NCBI GenBank assembly: GCA_017654935.2
Contig: CM065690.1
Coordinates: forward strand, 16,754,703-16,818,702
DNA: 64,000 bases
DNA from: Phymorhynchus buccinoides
Lineage: Eukaryota > Mollusca > Gastropoda > Neogastropoda > Raphitomidae
Reading direction: 5' to 3'
In this document: positions 44,943 to 55,445 of the stretch, in pieces
How the letters are laid out: each line of letters opens with the position of its first letter
Numbering within the stretch: the stretch's first letter is position 1
Program-made: the position numbers and the translations under genes
The notes under the pieces: generated by a model
What the model was told of the DNA's origin: nothing
What the model saw: only the letters and a program-made list of their open reading frames with translations
Databases searched by the model: none

Positions 44943-44961
44943 CTGGTTGTTAGTATATAAT

Positions 44962-45385
44962 ACAGTGGAACCTCCCCATTAAGACCTTCCCTATTAAGAC
45001 TACCTCTAATCCTCCGAAGTCGGAGTGTGGCTGCCCACGTGGCGGGGTACTCAAAAATGGTCACGCACGTAATGTTCTCATCCCTAGCTGGTGCATTTGT
45101 ACCATAGCGTTCAAGTGCTTCGGCTGTTGGGATGATCCCTGGAGTCTTTTAGCCAGGGTACAACAACAACAAACAACACTCCCTCTAAGTTGTGACCCAA
45201 CAAATCGTTCACCGATCCCCCCCCCCCCCCCCCCCCCGCCCCCCTTCATATCCACCTGTTAAGACCTCTCATATAGTAAACTTTCTTTTTTGGGGGTGCT
45301 GATTTTTCAAGGTGTTAAAGCCCCCCCACGTCACGTGTCACATTCCCTCTTAAGCTAGGAAGATTTCTTCAGATTTCTTACCCGC

Positions 45386-45416
<31 letters not shown>

Positions 45417-46045
45417 CGGATATTTATATAGCGCTTTTTATCGAGCACAAAGCGCTTTACAATCAGTATTGAAACACTCACACACGCACGCACACGCAAA
45501 ACAGACACACACGCACGAACGCGTTCTTGCACACAGACATACACACACATACCCACACACATTTCATCAAACACACAGAAAACACATTATCACTGAAACG
45601 CACACAAACTTACTCAAGCATACACTTGTACAAACACGCGCACACGCACGCACACACATACACACACGCGCACTCACATACACAAAGCACTCACGTGTAC
45701 TCACACTCACAGACACATACTCACACACACTCCTCCCCCCCCCCCCCCCTCCTCCCTCTAGTGAACACAATCTCTCCTGCGCACGCATACACTCATACAC
45801 ATGCAAGCAGATATACCCACACAGAACACACTCACACACCTGCTTGGAAGTGCGGCCGTGGGCGCACGCACACTCACATTCGCACACACGCTCACAAATG
45901 ACATACATACACATACACACATACACGCACACAAATTACATACATACAAACATACGGACATACATCGCACACGCACACACACACACGAAAACCGTTATTT
46001 TAACACGTGACGTGGTGGGTCTTTAATAGGGAGGTTCCACTGGAA
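44962..46045. mobile_element. TACAGTGGAACC element filled with later inserts
   Basis: ACAGTGGAACCTCCCCATTA at the left and AATAGGGAGGTTCCACTGGA at the right. Within lie the dispersed repeat at 45003-45170, C-tracts, a TTATATAGCGC tail with AAT repeats at 45385 and a CA-rich stretch to 46000. Confidence 0.65.
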
Positions 46046-46499
46046 CATAACTCATAATGCCAGGGTTAAGAAGAAAGGAGGCATTTTTTTTTATGCTGGC
46101 CTACCAAATCAGTTTTATTTTCAAGTGAATAAAGAAGGTAGACAGGCAGATTGGCAGACAACTTTTGTATTTTGTTCTCAGTTCCCTCTTTAACCAGAAC
46201 GCCTTCCACCACTGTCACCCACATCATTTTTCTATTACAGGCGTGTAAAGTTCTGTGTCACATTCACATTCTTGCCAACTGAAACCCTTTTCTATCAACG
46301 GTGTTGATCAAAGCAACATTTTGACAGCTAAAATTAGCCGTTGCTTGATTCAAATCTTTCCATAAATGACCCTCTAAATGGAAATATTGTAATGCAGCAT
46401 TATTGATCAACAAATTCGTTTTCTGTCAGACTCAAGAGATCACTTGATTTGAAGAAATACCCACTTGACGATGTACGTACATGCACCTGTATGCATACA

Positions 46500-47075
46500 A
46501 ATTTGACACACACATATGCATGAACACTCTTTCTTACAGACAGACATACAGGGACACACACACAGACAGACAAACACAGACATGCACACACACACACACT
46601 GACAGACAGACACAGACATGCACACACACACTGACAGATAGATACTGACATACACACACACACACACACTGACACACACTGACAGACACACACACACAGA
46701 CACACACTGATAGACACAGACGTGCACACACACACTGACAGACACAGACATGCACACACACACTGACAGACAGATACTGACATAGACACACACACACAGA
46801 GACACACAGACACACTGACAGATACAGACACACACACTCACAGACAGACACTGAAACACAGACACACACACTGACAGACAGATACAGATACCGACACACA
46901 CACTGACAGACAGATACTACCAAACCGACACACACACTGACAGACAGACAGATACTGACACACAGACACACACTGACACACAGATACCAACATAGACACA
47001 CACACACTGACAGACAGATACCGACACACACTGACAGAGACAGATACCGGCACACAGACTGACAGACAGACAGAT
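46500..47075. repeat. CA/GACA-rich compound microsatellite
   Basis: Imperfect units of ACACACTGACAGACAGATA. Long open frames on both strands here are low-complexity artefacts. Confidence 0.93.
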
Positions 47076-47260
47076 AATAATAATAATTAATCATGCTTAT
47101 ATAGCGCATAATCTTGCAAAGCAACTCAATGCACTTTTCGCTTACCATTCGTACAAACATTTCTAACAAACTGGTTCACGTATCCTCACCATACATCTCT
47201 ATGAAAATGAATACATATTAGAGAATGCATTGCATATAATCATAACACAACACACTAACA

Positions 47261-47292
<32 letters not shown>

Positions 47293-47404
47293 CATCGCCA
47301 CCCCTGCCCCCCTACTCCCAACCCCCACCCCATACACACACGCGCACGCGTTAACCTCATACTCAACGTCTTCAATGAGCTGGAAGACAAGAGTGGGGAA
47401 AGGA

Positions 47405-47520
47405 TCATAGACTTTGCAGAGAGAAAGTTTTCCTGAAGAAGTGGGTCTTTAGTTGGGACTTGACGGAAGGAAGAGTGGACTGCTTACGGGTATGGTCAGG
47501 GAGAGACTTCCAGATACCAA
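47405..47520 (-). pseudogene. LINE C-terminal tail fragment
   Basis: The minus strand reads WKSLPDHTRKQSTLPSVKSQ then LKTHFFRKTFSLQSL and a stop, the usual LINE protein end. It is truncated by the CA/GACA microsatellite. Confidence 0.8.
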
Positions 47521-47766
47521 AACACAGACACACACACTGACAGACAGACAGACAGACACTGACGACACACACACTGACAGACAGATACTGACACACAGAC
47601 AGACAGACAGACAGACATATACCAACACACACACATACACACTTACAGACAGATACCAACACACACACACACACAGACATACATACATACGGACACACAC
47701 ACTGACAGACAGACAGACACACAGACTGACAGACAAACAGACACAGACCTGCACACACACACTTAC
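47520..47766. repeat. CA/GACA microsatellite touching the exon 7 donor
   Basis: Same unit as 46.5-47.07 kb. It ends directly at the donor GTAAGTGTGTGT of exon 7. Confidence 0.92.
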
Positions 47767-47887
47767 CTTCACCAGCACCATGGTTTGCGCGTCCTGCTGT
47801 CCAGGGGTCTGTAACGCGCACAAGAACTTCACCAGACGCGTCTTGCCACAGCCCGTCTCCCCCATCACTATCACAGGGATGTTGCAC
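47767..47887 (-). CDS. RNF213: RNF213-like exon 7, AAA3 Walker A
   Basis: The exon encodes CNIPVIVMGETGCGKTRLVK followed by FLCALQTPGQQ and ending MVLVK. GETGCGKT is a complete Walker A (GxxGxGKT) with the catalytic lysine, so ATP binding by the first active module looks preserved. The acceptor is ATGCAG and the donor GTAAGT. The exon sits as an island between two long CA-rich microsatellites (47.5-47.76 and 47.89-48.15 kb), which press against both splice sites. Confidence 0.97.
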
Positions 47888-47892
47888 CTGCA

Positions 47893-48150
47893 TATCACAC
47901 ACACACACACACACACACACAGAGACACAGACACAGAGAGACACACGACACACACACACACATACACAGACATACACGCACACAGACACACATGCGCGCA
48001 CACACAGAGACACACAAACACACACAGACACAGAAATACACACACACACACAAATACACAAACACACATACACACACGCAAACACTCACACACACACAGT
48101 CACAGACACACACACACAGTCACAGACACACACACACACACACACACTTC
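47893..48150. repeat. CA/GACA microsatellite before exon 7
   Basis: Starts about five bases upstream of the exon 7 acceptor, so the region expected to hold the polypyrimidine tract is GT/CT repeat on the coding strand. Confidence 0.92.
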
Positions 48151-48265
48151 AAGTTTTGGTCACAGGGAATCGATGTGTGACGTTTACTGAAAAGCGAAAG
48201 AACCTATGGCATATCAAGCTTGACAAAAAAAAGGGGGGGGGCATGAATCTTCTTCTTCTTCTGCA

Positions 48266-48725
48266 TCAGGGCTCCCAGGGACCCCCATTCTAAAGGACCC
48301 TCTAAAAGAATGCAGGGGGTCCCAGGGATGCACTAGAAAAAAATTCTTTATAGCATTCGCTATGTCACTGGGACCCGCTATCCCGCCTCTAGGACCCTCC
48401 ATACTGTAAGCAAAGGAGTCCCTGGGCCCCCTTGTTTTGCGAGATGATTGGGAGCCCTGTGCATGGATGAGGAACGCATGTGTTCGGTTTTCATTTACAG
48501 CCGACACATTCCGTTTTATGAGGAGCTCAAAGAAAGAACATTATTTGGAAGATTTTGATTTTTTTTTTAAACAGGAGAATGGACCAATAAGGCAGAAAAA
48601 AATAGATGGCAGTGTCAAAGCGAGTGACAGATTAGAGGATGTTGCTAGCAAAGGACTTCCAGAAGGTGGGGGAACTGTTTTGCATGCTGAAAGATCCCCT
48701 GATTTGCCCACAAAAGGGGGCTCAT
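48266..48725. repeat. GGGCTCCC element and GAACTTCCAGAAGG-family repeat
   Basis: 48266-48463 is bounded by AGGGCTCCCAGGGACCCCCA and ATTGGGAGCCCTG. 48480-48725 is a minus copy of the dispersed repeat (GGACTTCCAGAAGGTGGGGG). Confidence 0.75.
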
Positions 48726-48799
48726 AAACACAAAGAGTTAGGAAAGCTGATGGTGGGTGGAACACATAAAGGGTAGGAGTGTAAAAAACACTTTTATTG

Positions 48800-49167
48800 T
48801 CTCTATAATCATCATAATAATAATCATCATCATCATAATAATCATAATAATAATAGTGAATCATTTAGATAGCGCACTCCTCCACCAAATGTGGAGCTCT
48901 GTGCGCTTAGCAATAACAAAAATAAAAGCAAGAAATTCAACAACAAAACAAATAATCTCTCACACACATGCTAATAGGCATACACATACACCCACACCCA
49001 CGCAGGCACGCACGTTCGCACATACATATACACTCACACACACTCACTCGCGCACGCACACACGCACACACACCGTTACCATCACCACCACTCACCCCAC
49101 CCAAGAACACAATACAAAATACAATCAGTTCAATAAAGCATCAACACTCACTCACTCACTCACTCAC

Positions 49168-49235
<68 letters not shown>
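48800..49235. repeat. ATA/ATC tract, retroelement tail and TC microsatellite
   Basis: AATAATAATCATC at 48810-48855, a GATAGCGCACTCC tail, CA-rich 48960-49080, CACT repeats and a pure TC tract at 49160-49232. Confidence 0.85.
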
Positions 49236-49434
49236 AGAGGCTACACCTAATTAGAGGCTAAACCAACCACTGAGAGAAACCACTTCCCACTATCCAACCT
49301 TTTTTAGTTGGAAGAAAATTCAGTCATGGACTCTACTTGTGGCCGTGTGCCGGCTTCACTACCAACAAGCATTAGCTGTATTCCCCACAGTTGCCTGAGT
49401 GAGCTGGAAGTAAATGATACAGTCACCAATTCCT

Positions 49435-49590
49435 TTTTTTTTAAATTTTTGCTGTCCCATCTTTTGGGCCGTACAGTGGTGTTGCTCCCACGCCGCTCAT
49501 TCCGAGTCCCAACTCGCAGCCACACCTCCGCACGTTCAGGTCGCAGAATCCGAGACCAGCAGTCCAAGGGCAGCTAATCTATGTTAGGCC
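49435..49590. repeat. GGGCCGTACAGTGGTGTTGCTCCC dispersed element
   Basis: Contains GTTGCTCCCACGCCGCTCAT then TCCGAGTCCCAACTCGCAGCC, matching 21560-21720 and the terminal coding part of exon 12. The stretch up to 49740 holds no gene. Confidence 0.8.
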
Positions 49591-49739
49591 GACCGTTTGG
49601 AATTGGTTTCATCCGACCAAAATTGGCATTTGTGATTTCTACTCACTCTGCCAAAAGGAAAAACTGTGGAAAGGCCACAGCCGTTTTTGTCCGACTTGGT
49701 TGGATAGTGTGAGGGGGCTTTAAGCAAACTTGTGTCTTA

Positions 49740-50195
49740 ACTCATTCAAGTCGTTCCAGACATATATATGTGGGGAAGTAATCGATAGCTGTCAATTTGA
49801 TGCATTTGCTTCAAGGGAAGTAAATGTGTGCACATCATACTTTGGTTGCTTCTAAACTCGCTTAGACCACAATTTTGCCTCCGACTTTGCTTTTGTAGTG
49901 GTTTGTTGTGGGGAGACCAATCGGTGTGGAGAGTTTTTCTGTATAAAGTCTATATAGACAAAACTAGCAAGTTATGTTTGTTATGTTTGTTCGCTTGCTA
50001 GTTTGCTAGTTTGCAAAGTCTATATATAAAAAAAAAAGTCTGATCTACCACTTCCCTATGTCTAAACCTGAAATAAAAACCCGTAATCTTGTTTCATTTC
50101 TCCTTTTGTTTATGTCTGTTTCATTTGTGTGTGTGGCTGGAGTGATTTGCGAGGTTTTTTCAATAATTCAAAATCGTTGCGATGCGAATGAGTTG
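49740..50195 (+). mobile_element. TTAACTCATTC-family element
   Basis: TTAACTCATTCAAGTCGTTC to CGATGCGAATGAGTTG. It has an extra AAACTAGCAAGTTATGTTTG-type short duplication near 49970. Confidence 0.8.
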
Positions 50196-50278
50196 TTCAG
50201 ATAAAAAGACGACCTAGTAGTTAACTAATAAGCATCAAGAGTAGAGGACATTCATTACCTCGCCTTGTATACGACAAC

Positions 50279-51440
50279 TTACCGTAAAAACTGGACTATA
50301 AGACGCACCTGTATATAAGCCGCATCCCTTAAATTGACAAAATATTAGAAATTTATCCACATATAAGCCGCACCAGTTTATAAGCCGCAGAGAAAAGTGT
50401 ACGCGCACAGACCAACACAAACATAGAAATTCTCATATTAGAACATAGGTATTTGATGTTTTTAGACGCCTTGCAGACCTGCCTACTTGGAATTTTCCCA
50501 ATCAGTAGCCCAGCCATCAATTTTCAGTAGCATGGCAAATTTTTCCGTAGCATCCACAAACAACGGCAATCGATTTGTTCTCTTCCTGAGCCGAAACGCA
50601 CTGCTTAATATGTTTCGCCGATTGAACGTGTTGACGGCAATCGTCTCTACCGCCATGATTCACAGACAAGTCCGCATGGCAGAGGTTGCAGAGAGCATGG
50701 TTGATTGGTTCGCACCGAGTCAACTTCTGACGATGCAAGGCCACTCCTCCGTGTAAGCTATTTTAAAAACTTGTGCGGCAGGCCGATATTTTTACTTAGA
50801 ACAAGATGGTGTGCCAGATGATTTTCATTTTCTGGTTTGCGTTCGTTTTTCTTCGTTTGAAACATCTCCCGAATCGCTACTGCTGCTGGAGTCCGCCATT
50901 TTTTTCAGAGAAAATAATAAGAACGCATGCGCAGTCACTTTGATAAAAACGGAAGTGACTAGGTTATCGCGCGTGACACGGCGTCTGCACTTAGAAACTG
51001 ACAAAACCGGGAACGACATGAGCAAAAATAAAATGCGGCGGCAATTTGTTTTCCGTAGCAACGTTAAGGTTGCCGTAGCTCCGTAGCAAAGCTTTATTTT
51101 TCGTAGCTGCTACGGCCAAATCATAGCAGTAGGCAGGTCTGCTTAAGCATGAGATTTGAATCTATTGGTTACCAAAACCAGTCTTAAGATTAAGATTAAA
51201 ATTACAGCCCCGTCAACAACAAAGGCCATTTCAGGGCTGCCACCACGTCGCATCACACCACGTTAAACCAAAACCAGTTGAGTCTAAAGAAGCTCAAAAT
51301 AGGCTGAAGAATGTGACCAGAAACAGATTTAATCACACTGATAAATGTAAAATGGAGAAAAAAAATCCACAGTCTATAAGCCGCATGGACCAAAGTTGAG
51401 GGGGAAAAGTAGCGGCTTATAGTCCACATCCTCTTCTGAC
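50279..51440. mobile_element. TACCGTAAAAACTGGACTATA element with nested CAGACCTGCC element
   Basis: The outer element starts TTACCGTAAAAACTGGACTA and ends AGTAGCGGCTTATAGTCCAC, with TATAAGCCGCA repeats inside. The inner element, about 50474-51143, has ends GCAGACCTGCCTAC / GTAGGCAGGTCTGC. Confidence 0.75.
50517..50905 (-). pseudogene. Remnant of a zinc-finger transposon protein
   Basis: Minus strand: a possible start MADSSSSSDSGDVSNEEKR near 50900, a broken middle, then CNLCHADLSVNHGGRDDCRQ followed by HVQSAKHIK. C-x2-C and H-x5-H spacing resembles a BED-like finger of hAT-related proteins. Frames are interrupted by stops, so it is a fossil. It lies inside the CAGACCTGCC element. Confidence 0.6.
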
Positions 51441-51604
51441 ACTTCTCTCCTCCAGATCCCTCGTTACCGCACTAGGACTCTCGGTGAACGTTCCTTCTCT
51501 TTTCAGGCCTCCTCTACTTGGAACAAACTCCCTCTTCCTCTCCGTTCTGCCAACTCCCTTTCTTCATTTAAGTCTTCCCTCAAAACCACTCTCTTCAAAT
51601 CGTA
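51425..51604 (+). pseudogene. LINE C-terminal tail fragment
   Basis: The plus strand reads IPRYRTRTLGERSFSFQAS, then TWNKLPLPLRSANSLSSFKS and SLKTTLFKS followed by a stop. Then GT-rich sequence and a TTAAGCGCATATAAATGCTC tail with ATT repeats at 51920. Confidence 0.85.
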
Positions 51605-51960
51605 GCCTGCTCTGTTCTTTTGGAAAGTCATTTTTGTCCCTTCTCTACGCGTGTATTTGTGTGCAGTGTGTGGTTCGTGCGAGCGTGTGTTGTGTGTGTG
51701 TTTTGTTTGTGTGTGCGTGTTTGTGTGCGCGCGCGTGTGTGTGTGTGTGTATGCGAAGACATTCTCATATTTTCTACTGCTTTTTGTTGTTGTTGTTGTT
51801 GTTTGTCTTTGTATTATGGTGTGTGGGGGGGGGGGGGATTAATTTATTTGTTCATTATTGTAAGCGCTTAGGGCTTGTTTAAGATTAAGCGCATATAAAT
51901 GCTCATTATTATTATTATTATTTTACGGTACAAACATTTTTCAAGGAAACATTTTCTCAC

Positions 51961-52110
51961 CTGAACCTCATGTAGATGGCCAGGATCTTCTTGACATTGT
52001 CGGTGGTCAGCTCGTAGGTGTTGTCGGGGTCGATAATCCTCTCGTCCTCCGTGAAGATCTCGTTGTCATGGAGACCCAGCACTCGATACAGTCTCAGAAG
52101 ACGGTCCTCC
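51961..52110 (-). CDS. RNF213: RNF213-like exon 6, lead-in to AAA3
   Basis: The exon encodes EDRLLRLYRVLGLHDNEIF, an acidic linker, and YELTTDNVKKILAIYMRF. The last codon is split with the next exon to give RCNIPVIVMGETG. The YELTTDN-x-x-KILA-x-x-MRFRC motif directly precedes the AAA3 Walker A in RNF213. The acceptor is GACAG and the donor GTGAGA. Confidence 0.95.
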
Positions 52111-52129
52111 CTGTCAGATACACATCAGG

Positions 52130-52490
52130 TATTAGGTACTCTATAGTCACAGAGGCGTTCTCTGTGAAATTTGGGTAGCTCCCACCTGGAGAGTGCGTCA
52201 CAGCCAGAGGCGCGCCACCTAATTTTTTTAATTTTTTGCACGCGATTTTTGTGTGAATGAGGGAGGAAAGGGGGGGGGATCTTGACCAAATTACAACTTT
52301 TTCGTTGCCACTGGGTTTAATGTGTGATAAGTGCATGGGCACAAAGAACCTCGGTTTATCGTCTCATCCGAAAGACTCCACGTTCAGGCCGTAAGGCCTA
52401 GTGCAGAGTGACAGGAAAAAAAACCTGTACCCAGGTTCGAACTCGGGTTTACTTGACACAAGGCGAACGCGCTACCACTGTGCCACTCTA
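52130..52490 (-). mobile_element. tRNA-derived SINE
   Basis: Same family as 20775-21175. TATAGTCACAGAGGCGTTCT at the tail and CCCAGGTTCGAACTCGGGTT at the tRNA-like head. It starts 20 bases from the exon 6 acceptor. Confidence 0.85.
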
Positions 52491-52669
52491 CACTACACAC
52501 ATAGATTCTGAGTGCAGGTACCCATCTATGCAGAAGCCCAAATCCATTACCACAACAATAGGTTCGCGTTGCTATTTCACTCTTTCTACCCCCCCCCCTC
52601 CCTCCCCCCCCTCGCCCATTCTCTGTCTCTTTTAGCCCTCCGCCTCTTTCCATTCAATTTCTCACATAC

Positions 52670-52867
52670 CTGGGCAGGTTGTCAAAGTTCTCGTTGAGCG
52701 GCACACTGTTGAGGGTGAGGGCGTAGTAGAGGTGTTTTCCCATGATCCCTCGCTCCAGGACGCGGCCCGTCTGCTGGTCCGACAGGTTTCCCGTCTTGGG
52801 ATCGATGGAGAAGCCCAGGAACGTCATGGAGTTCATGTCGGGGTTGAAGAAGATGTAGGGGTGGGGG
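52670..52867 (-). CDS. RNF213: RNF213-like exon 5
   Basis: The exon encodes PHPYIFFNPDMNSMTFLGF, then a variable stretch and HLYYALTLNSVPLNENFDNL. The acceptor is TTTCAG and the donor GTATGT. The FIFFN-x-D-x-x-SMTFIGF and VPFN-x-DFD-x-LPR patterns are typical of the segment just before AAA3. Two-base and one-base phases match exons 4 and 6. Confidence 0.94.
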
Positions 52868-53224
52868 CTGAAATCAAGAAATCAATGAAAATGAAACGCC
52901 CAAAGACGCTGATGGGACCCAAGATTTCAACCAACATTTCCTTGTTCATTTTAATGGGGATAATAAATATTGATTGATTGATTGATTGACTGGTTGATTG
53001 ATTGATTGATTGATTGAAGAGATGCACCTTTTCATCTGAACAGGTTTCCAATACATGTTTAGTTGAACCATGAGAAATTTCATAATTTTGATTTTTATGC
53101 CCCACATGCATTATTTTGCACTTTCCTGCATTAAAATGCGCCATTTTGAAAAATTATGCATGAATGGCGCGGGCGAGCCAGCAATCTGAATCTCTGAACA
53201 CATGACCAACCAATAGCTACCCAC

Positions 53225-53340
53225 CTGCTTTCCCAGGTGCGTCTCATCTCATACTGCTGAATGCCGTTGTCGTCACTGTCGTCAGACTCCAGGGCTGACA
53301 GTGACTCCTCGCTCATGTTTAGAGACCTTGTGGCAAAGTC
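53225..53340 (-). CDS. RNF213: RNF213-like exon 4
   Basis: The exon encodes DFATRSLNMSEESLSALESD, a DDSDDNG acidic stretch and YEMRRTWES. The acceptor is GGACAG and the donor GTGGGT. It follows exon 3 exactly at MSR/DFATRSLN, a junction conserved in RNF213. The acidic serine-rich part is probably a flexible linker before the PYIFFNPD block of the next exon. Confidence 0.93.
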
Positions 53341-53364
53341 CTGTCCTCGAAAAACATTTAATAA

Positions 53365-53585
53365 TCATAAAGAATATTCATAGAGCGCGCGTTCTAGGTG
53401 TACTACTCATGGCGCTTTACAAAAACTAAGAATCACCCCACATACAAAATTACAGTCATATCAAACATACTCAGACGCGCTCGCATACCCACCCTCACCC
53501 TCACGCTGTGACATATTCATAGACATAAAAACATACATCTACGCATAACACACAAACGCGTCCACACACATCCCAGTGTTCGACT
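53365..53585. repeat. Dispersed repeat, second copy
   Basis: Matches 13205-13430 (GCGCGCGTTCTAGGTG, TTTACAAAAACTAAGAATCA). Confidence 0.7.
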
Positions 53586-53589
53586 AATA

Positions 53590-54010
53590 CTTTTTTCTTA
53601 TGCGTATACAGTAAAAGAGTTTCAAAAAAATAGCTGATCATCAATCTGAAAAATAAGGTCTTCATTTGAAATATTATTTATTTTTTCCGTGTTATAAATA
53701 GGTACAGCATATTGTTTTTTAACATCCATGATAAGGTTTTTAATTTCGCAAACATACTTTTTATCTTTAAGTAAGCTGTTATTAAACTTCCAAAAAGGCC
53801 TATATCTTTTGAATTTGGACTTTTCTCAAGGCTAAGGTAACAAGAGAATGATCTGATCTATAGCCAGGGTCAACAATCACACAATTAGCTAAAGACAACA
53901 ATTCTTCACTAATTAGAAAATAGTCTAACCGTGCCTGTTTAATTGTGTTAATCTTTCTCCATGTGTATTTTCTTTTGTCTGGATACATTTCCCTAAAAAC
54001 ATCAAAAGGT
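53590..54010 (-). pseudogene. LINE endonuclease domain fragment
   Basis: The minus strand reads YPDKRKYTWRKINTIKQARL, DYFLISEELLSL and GYRSDHSLVTLAL. TW-x-x-x-N-x-x-KQARLD-x-FLIS and PGYRSDHS are hallmarks of the L1/Tx1-type apurinic endonuclease. Only the domain end is present. Confidence 0.85.
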
Positions 54011-54149
54011 TATTATTCAGTCATAATAAATTATTGTTAATTTTGTTCCGGGTCCTGGGATGACACTTTGTAATGGAAAATCTTAATGCTGCACTTTTCA
54101 AATACATTAGGGGGAGGGGGGGGATATATTACAGTGGAACCTTCCTATT

Positions 54150-54745
54150 AACTCATTCAAGTCATTCTGGCCATATATGTCAGGAATTAATAGATAGCTA
54201 TCAATTTGATGCATTTCCTTCAAGGGAAGTAAATCTGTGTGCACGTCATACCTTGGTCACTTTTAAACTTGCTTCGCTCCCTTAGACCACAATTTTGCCT
54301 CTGACTTTGCCTTTGTAGTGGTTTGTCGTGGGGAAACCAATCGGTGTAGAGTTTTTCTACATAAAGACTATATACAAAAAAAGTCTGATCTACCACTTCC
54401 CTATGTCTAAACCTGTTTATGTATGTTTTGTTTGTGTGTATGGCTGAAATGATTTGTGAGTTCTTTTTAATAATTCAAAATTGTTGCGATGCGAATGAGT
54501 TAACCCTTTCGCTGCCAGCGATTGTTTAGCAAAATAATTCCATTAAGCTTACCTGGGTAGAGAAAAAAATCTGTCATAATATTGGGGATTCCTCTGTGAC
54601 ATATTTAAAGTAAGGCCTATCCTTACCTTCCCAAAATGAAGAGAATAGGGTCTTTGGATAACAGACCCTGGTTTGATGCCTTTTAGTGACAAGGGTGTTA
54701 AATCATTGTGGTGCAAAAAATGCGACGTTGGCGGTGAAAGGGTTA
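54150..54745. mobile_element. TTAACTCATTC element joined to a TTAA element
   Basis: 54150-54500 ends GATGCGAATGAGTTAA, then TTAACCCTTTCGCTGCC begins at once; 54745 ends GGCGGTGAAAGGGTTAA. The same two families are joined at 33494-34112. Confidence 0.8.
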
Positions 54746-54766
54746 AAGATATGACAAGGCCTTTAC

Positions 54767-54935
54767 CCTGGACATCTGGATGAGGAAGCGGAGGACAAAG
54801 ACGGAGAACCCTGGCAGGTCCTGGCTGGTGGCCATGCCACAGAACACAGAGTTCTCAAAGTCCTGCAGCTGCTTGTCCAGGAAGCACACAAAGTGCGTCA
54901 GCTCCGACCATGAGGGATTCTGCACTCCACAGTGT
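54767..54935 (-). CDS. RNF213: RNF213-like exon 3
   Basis: The exon encodes HCGVQNPSWSELTHFVCFLD, KQLQDFENSVFCGMA and a stretch ending VFVLRFLIQMSR. The acceptor is CCGCAG and the donor GTAAAG. It matches the RNF213 region upstream of AAA3 (the CGV-x-PTWSELRNF and RDFATPSL context in vertebrates, from memory). One leftover base at the start joins AA from exon 2 to make a lysine. Three decayed partial copies of its acceptor side lie upstream in the same intron. Confidence 0.93.
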
Positions 54936-55094
54936 CTGCGGACATACAAACATGGTAGATGATGACAGTAAGCAAAGGGAAAAGGCAGAGTCAAAGATGA
55001 GTGATGGATTAGAGGGAGTTACAAGCACAGAACTTCCAAAAGGTGGGGGAACTATTTGTACGAAAGACGATGTCCCCACAAGGGGGGGGTAAAT

Positions 55095-55215
55095 AAAGCT
55101 AAGTGATGACGACTTTCTTCCATTTATTATGGTATGCTTGTCCAGGAAACACACAAAGTGCGTCAGCTTTGATCACAAAGGATTTTGTACTCCACATTGA
55201 CTGTTGACACATTAG
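55095..55215 (-). pseudogene. Decayed copy of exon 3 next to the true exon
   Basis: The sequence resembles the HFVCFLDK portion of exon 3, with the same AAATAAAGCTAAGTGATGACG lead as the copies at 58.4 and 58.5 kb. The acceptor AG is lost (ATTGACTG in place of GTGTCTGCG on the plus strand). It appears to belong to one tandem set later split by TE insertions between 55.2 and 58.4 kb. Confidence 0.7.
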
Positions 55216-55445
55216 AAAATATGTAAATAAAGTTATTCTTCTTCTTTGATTGCTCAGTTTCCTGTCATACGGGTGCAGATGCATCATAGTAGTAGTAGTA
55301 GTAGTGGTGGGGGACTGGCTCATAAGCCTAGGCCTCGCGGCCTATCAAGTGTCCCCTTCCTTCTTTTTGTACTTTTTTTTTTTTTTTCTTTTTCCTTTTT
55401 GTACATTTATTATAGTTGCGCATACGCATTATAATTTTGATATGT

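Noticed and set aside
45469..46026. Histidine/threonine-rich 185-codon frame
   Set aside because: CA-rich microsatellite with a retroelement tail; no non-repeat protein sequence.
46400..48190. Long frames of CVCVSVS or THTHTD type
   Set aside because: Low-complexity CA/GACA microsatellite on both strands; only exon 7 (47767-47887) and a LINE tail are coding-derived.
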